A DNA stretch of 64,000 nucleotides, taken from NCBI RefSeq assembly GCF_014596445.1, contig NZ_MECL01000261.1, positions 1 to 64,000 on the forward strand. Reading direction: 5' to 3'. The notes below the pieces were generated by a model, which was not told where the DNA came from, did not search any database, and saw nothing but the letters and a program-made list of their open reading frames with translations. The position numbers and the translations under genes were made by a program. Positions 1 through 8,806 of this stretch are shown piece after piece (the first letter of the stretch is position 1; each line of letters starts with the position of its first letter). Origin of the DNA: Streptomyces sp. CBMA29 (GTDB lineage: Bacteria; Actinomycetota; Actinomycetes; Streptomycetales; Streptomycetaceae).

Positions 1-138
1 GGGAAGTACACCTCGCCGCGGATCTCCACCAGTTCGGGCACGCGGTCGCCCGCTAGCCGGTCGGGGATGTCGGCGATCGTCCGTACGTTGGGCGTGATGT
101 CCTCGCCGGTCCTGCCGTCGCCGCGCGCGGCGGCGCGC
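1..138 (-). pseudogene. ligA: NAD-dependent DNA ligase fragment (internal piece of adenylation domain)
   Basis: Read on the minus strand from about 138 to 1, the frame encodes residues typical of the LigA nucleotidyltransferase domain: A-A-A-R-G-D-G-R-T-G-E-D-I-T, then NVRTIADIPDRL, VPELVEIRGEVYF. LigA seals nicks in DNA using NAD+. Only about 45 residues are present. The window edge cuts the downstream side, and the upstream side stops near 130-138, where the plus-strand asparagine-synthetase-like frame begins. The fragment therefore lacks its catalytic lysine region and most other domains here. It may be a relic, a genuine rearrangement, or a chimeric join at a contig end. The family assignment is firm; the cause of truncation is not. 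Confidence 0.7.
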
Positions 139-203
139 TGCGCCATCTGACGGCCTGGTCGGGCAGTTACACCGCCGTACTCCAACTCGGCCGCCGCATC
201 ACC

Positions 204-2003
204 GTGTTGGGCGACCTCGCCGGGGCCAGGCCGGTCTTCCACACCCACTGGGCGGGCGGTACGGCGTACGCGACCGCCGCCCTCCCGCTCGCCGACCTCA
301 TCGAGGCCGGGCTCGACGTCACCCACCTCGCCGCGCTCCTCGCCTGCCCCGACTCGCCCGAAGCGCTCGGCGACGGCACCCCGTACCTCGGCGTCCGCCG
401 CGTCCCGCCCGGCCACGCGCTCATCCTGCGCGACGGCGCCCCGGAGATCAGCGGCTACGAACAGACCGCCTCGCTGGCCGTCGGTCACCAGCCCACCAAC
501 AGCGCCGACGCCACCGCGGCCGTCGAGGGCATACGGGACGCGCTCGTCGACGCCGTACGCGCCCGGCTCTCCCAGGCCCGCTTCGTCCCCGACCCCGGGG
601 ACGGGCCCGCGCCCGGCATCGGCGCCGACCTCTCCGGCGGCAGCGCCTCGGCCACGCTCGCGCTGCTCGCCGCGGGACTGCCGGGCAACCCCGGCATGCT
701 GCCCGGCGCACCGGGCTCGCTGGCGGGAGAGCGGCTGCTCGCGGTCACCTTCAACGACCTCGCGGGCGGCGGACCGCCGGGGTCCTCCGGCGGCGGGCCC
801 TGGGGTGCCGGGTCTTCGGGCGGCGGGTCTTCGGGCGGCGGACTCCACTCCAGGGAAGCGCAGTTGGAACGGGCGCGGATCATGGGCGCCGACCCGCGGC
901 TGCGGCACGTCGTCGTCCCCGGCGGCCCCGAGGCACTGCCGTACGCCGACCTCGGCGGCGGCGCGCTCACCGACGAGCCCGCCCCCTCCCTCATCGACGC
1001 CGAACGCAACCGGCGGCGGCTCGCCGCCGGCGGCGCCGACCACCTCATCGGATACGGCGCCCGGCAGGTCCTCGACGCGCATCCCGCGCGGCTCGCCGAC
1101 CTCCTGATGGACCGGCGTCGCCGCCACCTCGTACGGCCGGTGGCCGCGCTCACCCGGGCCGACGGGGTGCTCGGGCACCCCGCGCTCGTGCCCTTCACCG
1201 TGCCGGTCACCGTCTACCGGGCCGCCCGGCGGCTCGCCCGGACCCCTTATCAACAGGGTGTGGAGGACGCGGCGGCGCGGCTCCAGCGCTACGAGTTCGG
1301 CTCCGCGGGCAGTGGGCCGCTGGCCGCGTCCCTCGCCGCGATGACCTGGGTACGGCCAGGGCCGGCCGCCCGCTGGCTCACCGGGGAGGCGCTGGCCGAG
1401 GTGTCGGTCCGCCTCCAGGACGCCGCGCGGCGGCCGTGGCCGATGGACCGGCCGGGGGAGCGGCGCGCCCGCGCCGTGCTGGCCCGTACCGCCGGGGACT
1501 TCCGCGCCTTCGAGCAGGCCGCGGCCGTCCCCAGCCAGCGGCTGCACGCGCCCTTCCTCGACAACCAGGTCGTCCGGGCCTGCCGGGCGCTGCCTGGCGC
1601 CCTGCGCGTACGGCCCGGCGCTCGGGCCGACGTCCTGCGCGACGTCCTCGAAGGCGCCGGGGTCCGCGACCTGCCGCCGGGGTGGGGCGCCAACTCCCAC
1701 TCCACCGCTGCGGCGGCGGCCCGCACCGGGTTGCGCTCCGCGCTGGACGACCTTCTGGACCTTTTTGACGCGCCGCTGCTCGCTGATGCCGGGCTCATTG
1801 ACGCCCGCGTGGTGCGCTCCGCGCTGGTCGCTGTCGCGGACGGGAGTGGGGTGGCGGCGGACCTCGACGGATTGGGGGACCTTGTCGCCACCGAGGTCTG
1901 GCTGCGGCGGCTGCTCGCGCGGCGGGGGTCGTGCTGGACCGATCCCGCCACCCCCACCGATCCTCGCGCCCTCTCCTCCGGGGTCCAGCGGCTCTCTCTC
2001 TGA
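204..2003 (+). CDS. Asparagine-synthetase-like protein (lasso-cyclase type), N-terminus truncated
   Basis: The product resembles the asparagine synthase-related family of actinobacteria, which includes lasso-peptide macrolactam synthetases. These adenylate a side-chain carboxylate with ATP before amide formation. The N-terminal part is the glutaminase-like fold (GDLAGARPVFHT), followed by a synthetase domain whose PP-loop reads DLSGGSASA, so the usual SGGxDS aspartate is missing. A Gly/Ser-rich insert lies at about residues 190-215. GTG at 204 is the first start, but the homologous frame is open from position 57 and family-like residues (LTAWSGSYTAVLQLGRR) begin near 138. The natural N-terminus, about 45-50 residues with the nucleophile region, is therefore absent, replaced by the ligA scrap. 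No lasso precursor or leader peptidase gene is visible nearby. It is probably non-functional or mis-assembled; substrate unknown. Confidence 0.6.
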   Translation: MLGDLAGARPVFHTHWAGGTAYATAALPLADLIEAGLDVTHLAALLACPDSPEALGDGTPYLGVRRVPPGHALILRDGAPEISGYEQTASLAVGHQPTNSADATAAVEGIRDALVDAVRARLSQARFVPDPGDGPAPGIGADLSGGSASATLALLAAGLPGNPGMLPGAPGSLAGERLLAVTFNDLAGGGPPGSSGGGPWGAGSSGGGSSGGGLHSREAQLERARIMGADPRLRHVVVPGGPEALPYADLGGGALTDEPAPSLIDAERNRRRLAAGGADHLIGYGARQVLDAHPARLADLLMDRRRRHLVRPVAALTRADGVLGHPALVPFTVPVTVYRAARRLARTPYQQGVEDAAARLQRYEFGSAGSGPLAASLAAMTWVRPGPAARWLTGEALAEVSVRLQDAARRPWPMDRPGERRARAVLARTAGDFRAFEQAAAVPSQRLHAPFLDNQVVRACRALPGALRVRPGARADVLRDVLEGAGVRDLPPGWGANSHSTAAAAARTGLRSALDDLLDLFDAPLLADAGLIDARVVRSALVAVADGSGVAADLDGLGDLVATEVWLRRLLARRGSCWTDPATPTDPRALSSGVQRLSL

Positions 2004-2040
2004 CCTCGCCTTCTCTTCTTCTTTTCCTGTTTTCTTTCCC

Positions 2041-2234
2041 GCCCGCCCACCCGTGCGGGTGCTTTGTTCGTCTGCGGGTGCCGCTTGTGCCTGGTCGGTG
2101 CCGGTCCGGGGTACCTCCTCGAAATCCGTATCACCTGGCCCTGCGTATCCGGTGCCGTTCCTGTCAACGTATTTCTGCGGGGGCACCCCGGCCCGTCCCC
2201 TTCCGGTACGTCGGCGTCCGCATGTCCGGTGGGG
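2041..2234. repeat. Left arm of a ~195-bp imperfect inverted repeat
   Basis: The sequence 2041-2234 reappears as its reverse complement at 2716-2911 with only scattered mismatches. Recognisable shared blocks include GGTACCTCCTCGAAATCCGT and GTTCCTGTCAACGTATTTCT. It starts about 40 bp after the stop of the asparagine-synthetase-like gene and carries one unit of the adjacent tandem repeat in inverted orientation. No transposase lies between the arms. Confidence 0.85.
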
Positions 2235-2339
2235 GTTGCCGGGGTGGGGGGTGGGGGGGGTGCTTGGGGAAGGGCCCGAGCTTTCCGAGTCACCGGGCGG
2301 GGGCACCGGCGCAGGACGGTCCGCCGAAAGGAACCCCCG

Positions 2340-2750
2340 ACCCCCTCAGCCACAGCGGACAGGCACCCGCCGCCGTACCCCAAACCCGCCCACCCCCACC
2401 GGACCGTCGGACGCCGCCGTACCCGAGAGCCCGCCCACCCCCTCCCGCCGGACAGGCACCCGCCGCCGTACCCCAACCCCCCACCCCCTCCCCCTCAGCG
2501 GACAGGCACCCGCCGACGTACCCGAGCCCACCCCCTCCTCCCGCCCACCCCCTCCCGCCGGACAGGCACCCGCCGCCGTACCCCACCCCCCCACCTCCTC
2601 CCACCGGACAGGCGGACGCCGCCGTACCCCAAACCCGCCCACCCGCTCCCGCCCACCCCACCGGACCGTCGGACGCCGCCGTACCCGAGCCCACCCACCC
2701 CCTCCCCCCTCAGCCCCCACCGGACAGGCGGACGCCGACGTACCCGGAGG
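2340..2750. repeat. Imperfect tandem array of a ~25-bp GC-rich unit
   Basis: About nine copies of a unit close to GGACAGGCACCCGCCGCCGT followed by ACCC are spaced every 40-60 bp, with variants GGACAGGCGGACGCC and GGACCGTCGGACGCC. They are separated by C-rich linkers. The array lies between the two inverted-repeat arms. Long Pro/Arg-rich or Gly-rich frames cross it on both strands, but these are composition artefacts. Function unknown. Confidence 0.8.
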
Positions 2751-2911
2751 GGACGGGCCGGGGTGCCCCCGCAGAAATACGTTGACAGGAACGGCACTGG
2801 ATGCGAGGGGCCAGGTGTTACGGATTTCGAGGAGGTACCCCGGGCCGGGACCGACCAGGCACAAGCGGCACCCGCAGACGGAGAAAGCACTCGCACGGGT
2901 GGGCGGGCGGG
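2716..2911. repeat. Right arm of the ~195-bp imperfect inverted repeat
   Basis: This is the reverse complement of 2041-2234. It ends about 90 bp before holB, so the stem-loop or its remains separate holB from any upstream promoter. The 2004-3004 interval holds no credible gene. Confidence 0.85.
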
Positions 2912-2939
2912 CAAGACAAGACAAGACAAGACAAGACAC
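2912..2939. repeat. (ACAAG)n pentanucleotide microsatellite
   Basis: Five near-perfect consecutive ACAAG units lie directly against the right inverted-repeat arm, about 65 bp upstream of the holB start. Such tracts can vary in length by slippage. Confidence 0.85.
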
Positions 2940-3004
2940 AGCAAGGGCGGCCAGCCCTGTCAGTGGGGTGACGCAGAATGGTCCCCGGGAGAAGGGAGGT
3001 CGAC

Positions 3005-4216
3005 ATGACGGTATGGGACGACGTCGTCGGCCAGCACCGCGTAGTCGCGGAGCTGTCCGCGGCGGCGGCAGACGCAAACGCCTTGGTGACGGCCCACGAA
3101 GAAGGCCGCCCACAACCCGCGGCGTCCAGAATGACGCACGCCTGGCTCTTCACCGGCCCCCCGGGATCGGGCCGATCCACCGCCGCCAGAGCCTTCGCCG
3201 CCGCACTCCAGTGCGTCAGCCCCGACCGAGCCCTCGGCGCCCCCCCCGGCTGCGGCTTCTGCGACGGCTGCCACACCACAGCCCTCGGCACCCACGCCGA
3301 CGTGGAATTCGTCCGCACGGACCTCCTCTCCATCGGCGTCAAAGAAACCCGTGACCTGGTGCGCCGCGCCGCGCTGTCCCCGGCCGGAGGCCGCTGGCAG
3401 GTCATCGTCATGGAGGACGCGGACCGCCTGACGGAAGGCGCGGGCAACGTACTGCTGAAGGCCGTCGAGGAGCCCGCCCCCCGCACGGTGTGGCTGCTGT
3501 GCGCGCCGTCGGTGGAGGACGCGCTGCCGACGATCCGTTCGCGGTGCAGGCTGCTGAGCCTGCGTACGCCGTCGGCCGAGGCGGTCGCGGACGTACTGAT
3601 GCGGCGCGACGGCATCGACCCGGCGCTGGCGGAGCGGGTCGCGCGGGCGACGCAGGGCCACATAGGGCGTGCGAGACGGCTGGCGACGGACGAGTCGGCA
3701 CGGTCCCGCCGCACGGCGGTCCTGCGCGTACCGCTGCGGGTCGCGGACATCGGCGGGTGCCTGCGCGCGGCGCAGGAGTTGGTGGACGCGGCGCAGGAGG
3801 ACGCCAAGGCGGTCGCGGAGGAGGTCGACGGCAAGGAGACCGAGGAGATGCGGGCGGCCCTCGGCGCGGCGGCGGGCGCGGGCAGCCGGATGCCGCGCGG
3901 CACGGCGGGCGCGATGAAGGAGCTGGCGGACCGGCAGAAGCGGCGTTCGACGCGTACGCAGCGCGACACCCTCGACCTCGCGCTCACCGACCTCGCCGGG
4001 TTCTACCGCGACGTGCTGTCGGTGCAGCTCGGCTCGGCGGTCGGCATCGCGAACACCGAGGTCCGCGAGGGCATCGAGCAGATCGCGTCGTCGTCCCGGC
4101 CGGAGAACAGCCTGCGCAGGATCGAGGCCGTGCTCGCCTGCCGCGACGCCCTGGACCGTAACGTCGCCCCGCTGCTCGCGGTGGAGGCCATGACCCTGGC
4201 GCTACGAGCGGGCTGA
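3005..4216 (+). CDS. holB: DNA polymerase III subunit delta prime
   Basis: This is a clamp-loader subunit that acts with gamma/tau and delta to load the beta sliding clamp during replication. From the N-terminus it shows VWDDVVGQ, a Walker A loop GPPGSGRST (about residues 46-54), a cysteine zinc module (C-V-S then CGFCDGC), the sensor region IGVKETRDLVRR, MEDADRLTEGAGNVLLK, and IRSRCRLL. The C-terminal half is the helical oligomerisation region. At 403 aa the length is usual for actinobacteria. ATG at 3005 is chosen because GGGAGAAGGGAGG precedes it. In Streptomyces genomes I know, this gene follows topA and tmk; here neither is upstream and repeats plus the truncated synthetase take their place. 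Confidence 0.93.
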   Translation: MTVWDDVVGQHRVVAELSAAAADANALVTAHEEGRPQPAASRMTHAWLFTGPPGSGRSTAARAFAAALQCVSPDRALGAPPGCGFCDGCHTTALGTHADVEFVRTDLLSIGVKETRDLVRRAALSPAGGRWQVIVMEDADRLTEGAGNVLLKAVEEPAPRTVWLLCAPSVEDALPTIRSRCRLLSLRTPSAEAVADVLMRRDGIDPALAERVARATQGHIGRARRLATDESARSRRTAVLRVPLRVADIGGCLRAAQELVDAAQEDAKAVAEEVDGKETEEMRAALGAAAGAGSRMPRGTAGAMKELADRQKRRSTRTQRDTLDLALTDLAGFYRDVLSVQLGSAVGIANTEVREGIEQIASSSRPENSLRRIEAVLACRDALDRNVAPLLAVEAMTLALRAG

Positions 4217-4540
4217 GGGCCGGGCCCCGCCTCGGGGCACGCTCCCGGAAGGGCACCCCCGACCACGTCACCACGTCACCACGTTGGTGCGTTCGGGTGA
4301 TCCCGCCCCCGCCCCCGTAACGTCTCCCACCCCACGGCCCGCAGCCGTTGCAAGGTGCAGACAGCGTTCCCGCGCTTCCGCCGCCGTACGGAATCACCCA
4401 CCGCCTTGGGGGGCATCCCACCCCGAGGACCCGACCCGACCCGGCCTGGCCCGACCCGGCCCGACCCGGCCCAAGGACCAGCCCCCGTACCCGGCCGCAC
4501 CGTCCCAGCGGGAGCGCACCCGCACCCGAGGGGTTCCGCC

Positions 4541-5632
4541 GTGGCCGACGTCGTCCTGTCCGTCCTGCTGCTCGCGGCGACCGCCGCCGCCGTACTGCTG
4601 GCTCACCGCGCCCTGCGGCACTGGTGGTCAGAGCGCGCCGGGCGGCCGTACGAACTCCCCGCCGACCGCCTCGGCACCGCCCTGCGCGCGGGTGCGGCAG
4701 GGGTCGCGGCGCTCACCGCCCTGGCGCTCGCCGTGCCGCTGCTCAGCGACTCCCGCGACACCGGCCGCGCCGACCTGGCCCCCGCCGGAGAGTCGTCGGC
4801 CGAGGCCGCGGCCACCGTGCCGCCCGCCCCCAGCCGTACCCCCGCCCCCGCCCCGCCGGCGCCCGAGATGCGTACGGTCGGCCACCCGGCGGGCGGCACC
4901 CTGATGGAGCTGCGCGACGGCATCCGCGTCTGGCTGCCGCCGCGTTACGCGTCGGCGGGCGCGGCGAGCCTCGTGTACCCCGTCGTCCTCGCGCACCTGC
5001 CCGCCAGCGGCGCCCCCGACCTCTTCGAGGGCTTCGCCGTACAGGCCAAACGCGGCCTGGCCAATCCGTTCCTGCTGGTCATGCCGCGCGACTGCGGTCA
5101 GGACCCGGTCGCCGTCCTGGCGGAGGCCGCCCGCCACTTCCGCGCGCTGCCGGCGAGTGGCGCGCACGCCGTCATCGGCCTCGGCGCGCAGGCGCCGTGC
5201 GCGGTGCACGAGGCGCTGGCCCACCCTGGCCGGTACCGCGCCGCCGCCGGGATCTCCGGTACGTATCCGCCGCCCGCCCCGGCGGCGGGCCCGCACCCGG
5301 CCCTCCTGCTGGCCGCCACCACCGCCGAACTGGCCCCGCGCGCCTCCGCGTTGCGCCTGCGCGCCGCCCTGCGCCCGCGCGGCGACCAGGTCCGGATCAT
5401 CGACGGCGTACGGGTGCGGCGCGAGATGTACGCGCTGGTCGCGGGGTATCTGACGGAGAAGTTGGAGGGGCCGAGCCGTAAAGCCGCCCCGTCGGCCGTA
5501 TCGAAGGCGCGCGGCACCTCGGCCGTATCGAAGGCGCACGGCACCTCGGCCGGATCAGAGTCCCCCGCCTCGCCCGGATCGAAAGCCGCGACCGGGGCGG
5601 CGCCCGCCCCCACCTCCCTCAAACACTCATAA
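4541..5632 (+). CDS. Membrane-anchored alpha/beta-hydrolase-like protein with degenerate nucleophile site
   Basis: The 363-aa product has a transmembrane segment at the N-terminus (VVLSVLLLAATAAAVLLAH), a second hydrophobic stretch at about residues 50-65, a Pro/Ala linker, and an extracytoplasmic domain resembling the esterase/mycolyltransferase-like fold. The position expected for the catalytic G-x-S-x-G elbow reads VIGLGAQAPCA, so the serine is replaced by alanine and the protein may be catalytically dead. The tail has three similar short blocks containing SAVSKA or AGSESP. GTG at 4541 is used because the charged Pro/Arg-rich upstream frame looks untranslated and GAGG lies upstream. It sits between holB and the SlpE-like peptidase on the same strand. 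The precise function is unknown. Confidence 0.65.
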   Translation: MADVVLSVLLLAATAAAVLLAHRALRHWWSERAGRPYELPADRLGTALRAGAAGVAALTALALAVPLLSDSRDTGRADLAPAGESSAEAAATVPPAPSRTPAPAPPAPEMRTVGHPAGGTLMELRDGIRVWLPPRYASAGAASLVYPVVLAHLPASGAPDLFEGFAVQAKRGLANPFLLVMPRDCGQDPVAVLAEAARHFRALPASGAHAVIGLGAQAPCAVHEALAHPGRYRAAAGISGTYPPPAPAAGPHPALLLAATTAELAPRASALRLRAALRPRGDQVRIIDGVRVRREMYALVAGYLTEKLEGPSRKAAPSAVSKARGTSAVSKAHGTSAGSESPASPGSKAATGAAPAPTSLKHS

Positions 5633-5728
5633 TCGTGCGTATCACTCGTAAGGGGACAGCCGGAGCGTCTGTCCCCGCCCCCCGGCCGATACGCTCGCAA
5701 ACACCCGACGGGAGGACCCGAGCCGCCG

Positions 5729-7294
5729 ATGCACTCCAAGCGCCTGCTCCGCATCCCGGCCACCGTGATCGCGGTGACCGGACTGCTGCTGTCCGCATGC
5801 ACCTCAGAGGGGGGCGGGCACAAGGCCGCGGCGTCGTCGCCGGTCCCCGCCACCACCTCGCTCAAACCGCTGCCGTCCGAGAGCCCCGCGGACCTGGCGC
5901 CGTACTACGGGCAGAAGCTGTCGTGGCACGACTGCGGCGTCCCCGGCTTCCAGTGCGCGACCATGAAGGCCCCGCTGGACTACGCGCACCCCGTCACCGC
6001 CGACGACCTCAAGCTCGCCGTCGCCCGTAAGAAGGCGACGGGCCCCGGCAAACGGCTCGGCTCGCTGCTGGTCAACCCCGGCGGCCCCGGCGGCTCGGCG
6101 ATCGACTACCTCCAGTACGCGGCCCTCGGCTACCCGACCGCGGTCACCTCGCGGTACGACATGGCCGCCGTCGACCCGCGCGGCGTCGCCCGCAGCGAGC
6201 CCGTCGAATGCCTCAGCGACCCGCAGATGGACGCGTTCACGGCCGTCGACACCACGCCCGACGACAGCGCCGAGGTCAACAAACTCGTCACCGCCGACAA
6301 GGGTTTCACGGGCGGCTGCGAGAAGCGTTCCGCCAAGATCCTCGGCCATGTCTCGACCGTCGACTCGGCCCGCGACATGGACATCCTGCGCGCACTGCTC
6401 GGCGACCAGAAACTGACGTACGTCGGAAAGTCGTACGGCACCTTCCTCGGCGCCACCTACGCCGGGCTCTTCCCGCAGCGCGTCGGCCGCCTCGTACTCG
6501 ACGGCGCCATGGACCCCTCCGTCGGCGCGCTGGAGAGCAGCCGCGCCCAGGCCGGCGGCTTCGAGGTCGCGTTCAAGGCGTTCGCGGCGGACTGCGTCAA
6601 GCGCTCCGACTGCCCGCTCGGCACGACGTCCAGCGACGACGCGGGCAAGCACCTCGACGCGTTCTTCGCCTCCCTGGACAGCCACCCGCTCTCCACCGGC
6701 ACCAGCCGCCCGCTCACCGAGGCCCTCGGCACCACCGGCGTCATCGCCGCGATGTACGACGAGGGCGCCTGGCCGACCCTGCGCGGCGCTCTGGCCAGCG
6801 CCCTCAAGGACGACGGCGGCCCGCTGCTCAAGCTCTCCGACAGCTACTACGAGCGCGACGACAAGGGCAAGTACAGCAATCTGATGTACGCCAACGCCGC
6901 CGTCAACTGCCTCGACCTGCCCCCGGCGCTGTCCTCCCCGGCCGACGTCGAACGCGCCCTCCCCTCCTTCCGCGCCGCCTCCCCGCACTTCGGCACGACC
7001 CTGGCCTGGTCCTCCCTGATCTGCGGCTACTGGCCCCTGCCGTCCACCGGCCACGCCGAGCGCATCGAGGCCAAGGGCGCCGCCCCGATCCTCGTCGTCG
7101 GCACCATCCGCGACCCCGCCACCCCGTACGCCTGGGCCGTCTCCCTCGCCTCCCAGCTCTCCTCCGGCCACCTCCTCACCTACGACGGCGACGGCCACAC
7201 CGCCTACGCCCGCGGCTCCGACTGCATCGACACCGCCGTCAACGCCTACCTCCTCGACGACACCGTCCCCCCCAAAGACCAGAAGTGCACCTGA
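5729..7294 (+). CDS. slpE: Secreted lipoprotein serine peptidase/alpha-beta hydrolase of SlpE/tripeptidyl aminopeptidase type
   Basis: The 521-aa product starts with a lipoprotein signal ending LLSAC (lipobox, Cys at about residue 24), so it should be anchored outside the membrane. The alpha/beta-hydrolase domain shows an oxyanion segment LLVNPGGPGGSA, the nucleophile elbow VGKSYGTFLG, the acid region VVGTIRDPATPY and the histidine region YDGDGHTAYARG. The last ~100 residues match the TAP-like C-terminal domain. SlpD/SlpE-type enzymes of Streptomyces trim peptides from the N-terminus. In Streptomyces this gene is a known neighbour of holB. The stop is about 110 bp before tRNA-Thr. Confidence 0.85.
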   Translation: MHSKRLLRIPATVIAVTGLLLSACTSEGGGHKAAASSPVPATTSLKPLPSESPADLAPYYGQKLSWHDCGVPGFQCATMKAPLDYAHPVTADDLKLAVARKKATGPGKRLGSLLVNPGGPGGSAIDYLQYAALGYPTAVTSRYDMAAVDPRGVARSEPVECLSDPQMDAFTAVDTTPDDSAEVNKLVTADKGFTGGCEKRSAKILGHVSTVDSARDMDILRALLGDQKLTYVGKSYGTFLGATYAGLFPQRVGRLVLDGAMDPSVGALESSRAQAGGFEVAFKAFAADCVKRSDCPLGTTSSDDAGKHLDAFFASLDSHPLSTGTSRPLTEALGTTGVIAAMYDEGAWPTLRGALASALKDDGGPLLKLSDSYYERDDKGKYSNLMYANAAVNCLDLPPALSSPADVERALPSFRAASPHFGTTLAWSSLICGYWPLPSTGHAERIEAKGAAPILVVGTIRDPATPYAWAVSLASQLSSGHLLTYDGDGHTAYARGSDCIDTAVNAYLLDDTVPPKDQKCT

Positions 7295-7401
7295 CCCCTG
7301 ACCTGCACCCCCCTTGATCCCCCAACGGTCCGAACCACCCCCCGGAACCCTGTAGACTTGGCGCCGCTGCGCCTGCCACCCTTGGCACCAAGGCGCAGCG
7401 C

Positions 7402-7475
7402 GCCGCCTTAGCTCAGTTGGCCAGAGCAACGCACTCGTAATGCGTAGGTCTCGGGTTCGAATCCCGAAGGCGGCT
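7402..7475 (+). tRNA. tRNA-Thr (anticodon CGT)
   Basis: The gene folds as a cloverleaf: acceptor GCCGCCT pairs with AGGCGGC, the D-arm contains AGCTCAGTTGG, the anticodon arm is ACGCA-CTCGTAA-TGCGT with anticodon CGT, and the T-arm contains GGGTTCGAATCCC. The discriminator base is T and no full CCA is encoded. Its 3' half recurs three more times in the window, so it serves as the integration target of the mobile elements that follow. This copy is intact and the only complete one. Confidence 0.95.
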
Positions 7476-7478
7476 CCG
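7434..7478 (+). other. Attachment site copy 1 (inside tRNA-Thr)
   Basis: The 45-bp block running from the anticodon loop to just past the tRNA end is repeated at 14051, 27427 and 44792. Tyrosine recombinases of actinomycete integrative elements commonly use the 3' half of a tRNA as the core, which rebuilds the gene on insertion. This is the left boundary of the inferred island. Confidence 0.85.
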
Positions 7479-7517
7479 AAAAACCCCAGGACTCACTCGC
7501 CGTGACCTGGGGTTTTT
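7479..7517 (+). terminator. Rho-independent terminator after tRNA-Thr
   Basis: AAAAACCCCAGG pairs with CCTGGGGTTTTT across a 15-nt loop and ends in a T run. It follows the tRNA directly and is copied behind the other attachment sites. Confidence 0.85.
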
Positions 7518-8056
7518 CCTTGCCCGGGGCATGAGTCGTCGGGCCGCTCGGGCGGCGGTGGACGGCTTGCATTGGTCACTCCTTGTCGATTTCGCGTCGT
7601 GTTCAGTCCATAGTGCTTTTGACCTGCGAGTTCATCGCGAGCGGTCGATTCGGGAGAGCGGTGGGCACGGGATGGGTGCGCGAGGGGAACGCTGCAGGGC
7701 AGAGGGAGCGCGCTGGGTTCCGGTTAGGGGACTTGGGGTGGCGCTGCGAGTAGCCCTACGTGAAGGGCGGTGGCGGGGCGGGGTGGTCGCTGTGAAGCGG
7801 TCGTCGGAACCCCGGCGTTCGACTCGTGGCGCGAGAGCAGTGGCCCGTGGGCGTTGTCCGTATTCGACAAGGCGGTTCCTTGTGGCAGGCCGCGTCGGCG
7901 AAGTCCTGTTCGGTGCTGGTGTGGGGTGCGATCGGCGTCGCTGATGCCGGGTTTCCTTTGGGGGCCTGCCATGTGTGGGGTGGGCCGTCCGTTGCAGTGG
8001 CCCTTGGACGGCGGGCGGCCGCGTGGCTGAGGGCAGTTCATTGGCGCATTCCGGGC
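7518..8056. other. Gene-poor start of the first island segment
   Basis: I see no convincing gene here. Open frames on both strands are Arg/Pro-rich and lack ribosome sites or recognisable domains. Unlike attachment copies 2-4, the terminator here is not followed by the short ACGCAT...ATGCGT palindrome, so the left end of this first segment differs or is deleted. Confidence 0.5.
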
Positions 8057-8560
8057 TCAGGACGTAACGGCGCCGAGGACCGCGCTCGCCACGGCGGACG
8101 CCGTCGCGACCGAGGGGGTCAGGCCGGTGGTGCCGGGTGCGGTCGGTGGTCGGTCGGAAACGATGATGTAGCGGGGTCCTTCGCCGGCCGCTGCCGTCGG
8201 GGCCGTCGAGTGCAGGTCGTCGCCGACGGTGATGATGACGGTGCAGCGCATCTGGGCGAGTGTGCCGAGGTAGGCGTCGGCTGTGACGCCGGTTGGCAGG
8301 GCGAAGCGTTGGGCCGTCAATTCCCGCTTGTGAGCCGCGGCTTGGCGCACGCCCGCCCACACGCGGCTGGCTGTCTCGGTGTTGACGGTACTTCCGGTGA
8401 GCAGGCATGCGCGCGGTTGGACGTCGATGGTGGAGACCGCCTCGGGCGGCTGTGGGTGACCTTGGCTGGAGCCGGTGGTGATGACCACGAGTGCGATGGC
8501 GCCCCCAACGGCAATGCTGCTCGCGGCTGTCCCCAGCGCCCACCGGGTGGGTCGTCTCAT
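8057..8560 (-). CDS. Small secreted protein with BMP/PnrA-like binding-protein features
   Basis: The 167-aa product has one N-terminal hydrophobic segment (about residues 9-27, SSIAVGGAIALVVITTG), so it is secreted or anchored. Residues 52-135 (ACLLTGSTVNTETASRVWAG, then TVIITVGDDLHSTAP, YIIVSDRP) look like a shortened basic-membrane-protein/periplasmic-binding fold, only about half of the full family length. ATG at 8560 begins the part with family-like composition; the frame stays open upstream but becomes Arg-rich. It points away from the Rhs remnant at 8807. Ligand and role are unknown, and truncation is possible. Confidence 0.6.
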   Translation of the reverse strand: MRRPTRWALGTAASSIAVGGAIALVVITTGSSQGHPQPPEAVSTIDVQPRACLLTGSTVNTETASRVWAGVRQAAAHKRELTAQRFALPTGVTADAYLGTLAQMRCTVIITVGDDLHSTAPTAAAGEGPRYIIVSDRPPTAPGTTGLTPSVATASAVASAVLGAVTS

Positions 8561-8806
8561 CGACTGCCTTCCGTGGATCGATCGGCTGCTGCGGGATGTT
8601 AACCGCATTTCGCCAGGTTCAACACAGTCGATCGGGGGAGCCGTCTTTCCTGTCGGGCCGTCAGATTTTTCCTGATGTGAAGATCTTGTGACGGGATTCG
8701 AACGGGCGTTACATTTCAGCGCCTCGTCTGACGCCTCGTCTGACGCCTGGTCCGGCTGCGCGTGGCGCTCCGTTGGTGTGCGTTCCGTGAAGACGGGTGG
8801 GGTGTC

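Noticed and set aside
2340..2750. Possible CRISPR array
   Set aside because: Units vary, spacers are C-rich and repetitive themselves, spacing is irregular, and no cas genes are present.
2346..3113. Long Pro/Arg- or Gly-rich open frames on both strands across the tandem array
   Set aside because: They arise from the GC-rich repeat, appear in several frames at once and lack ribosome sites and domains.
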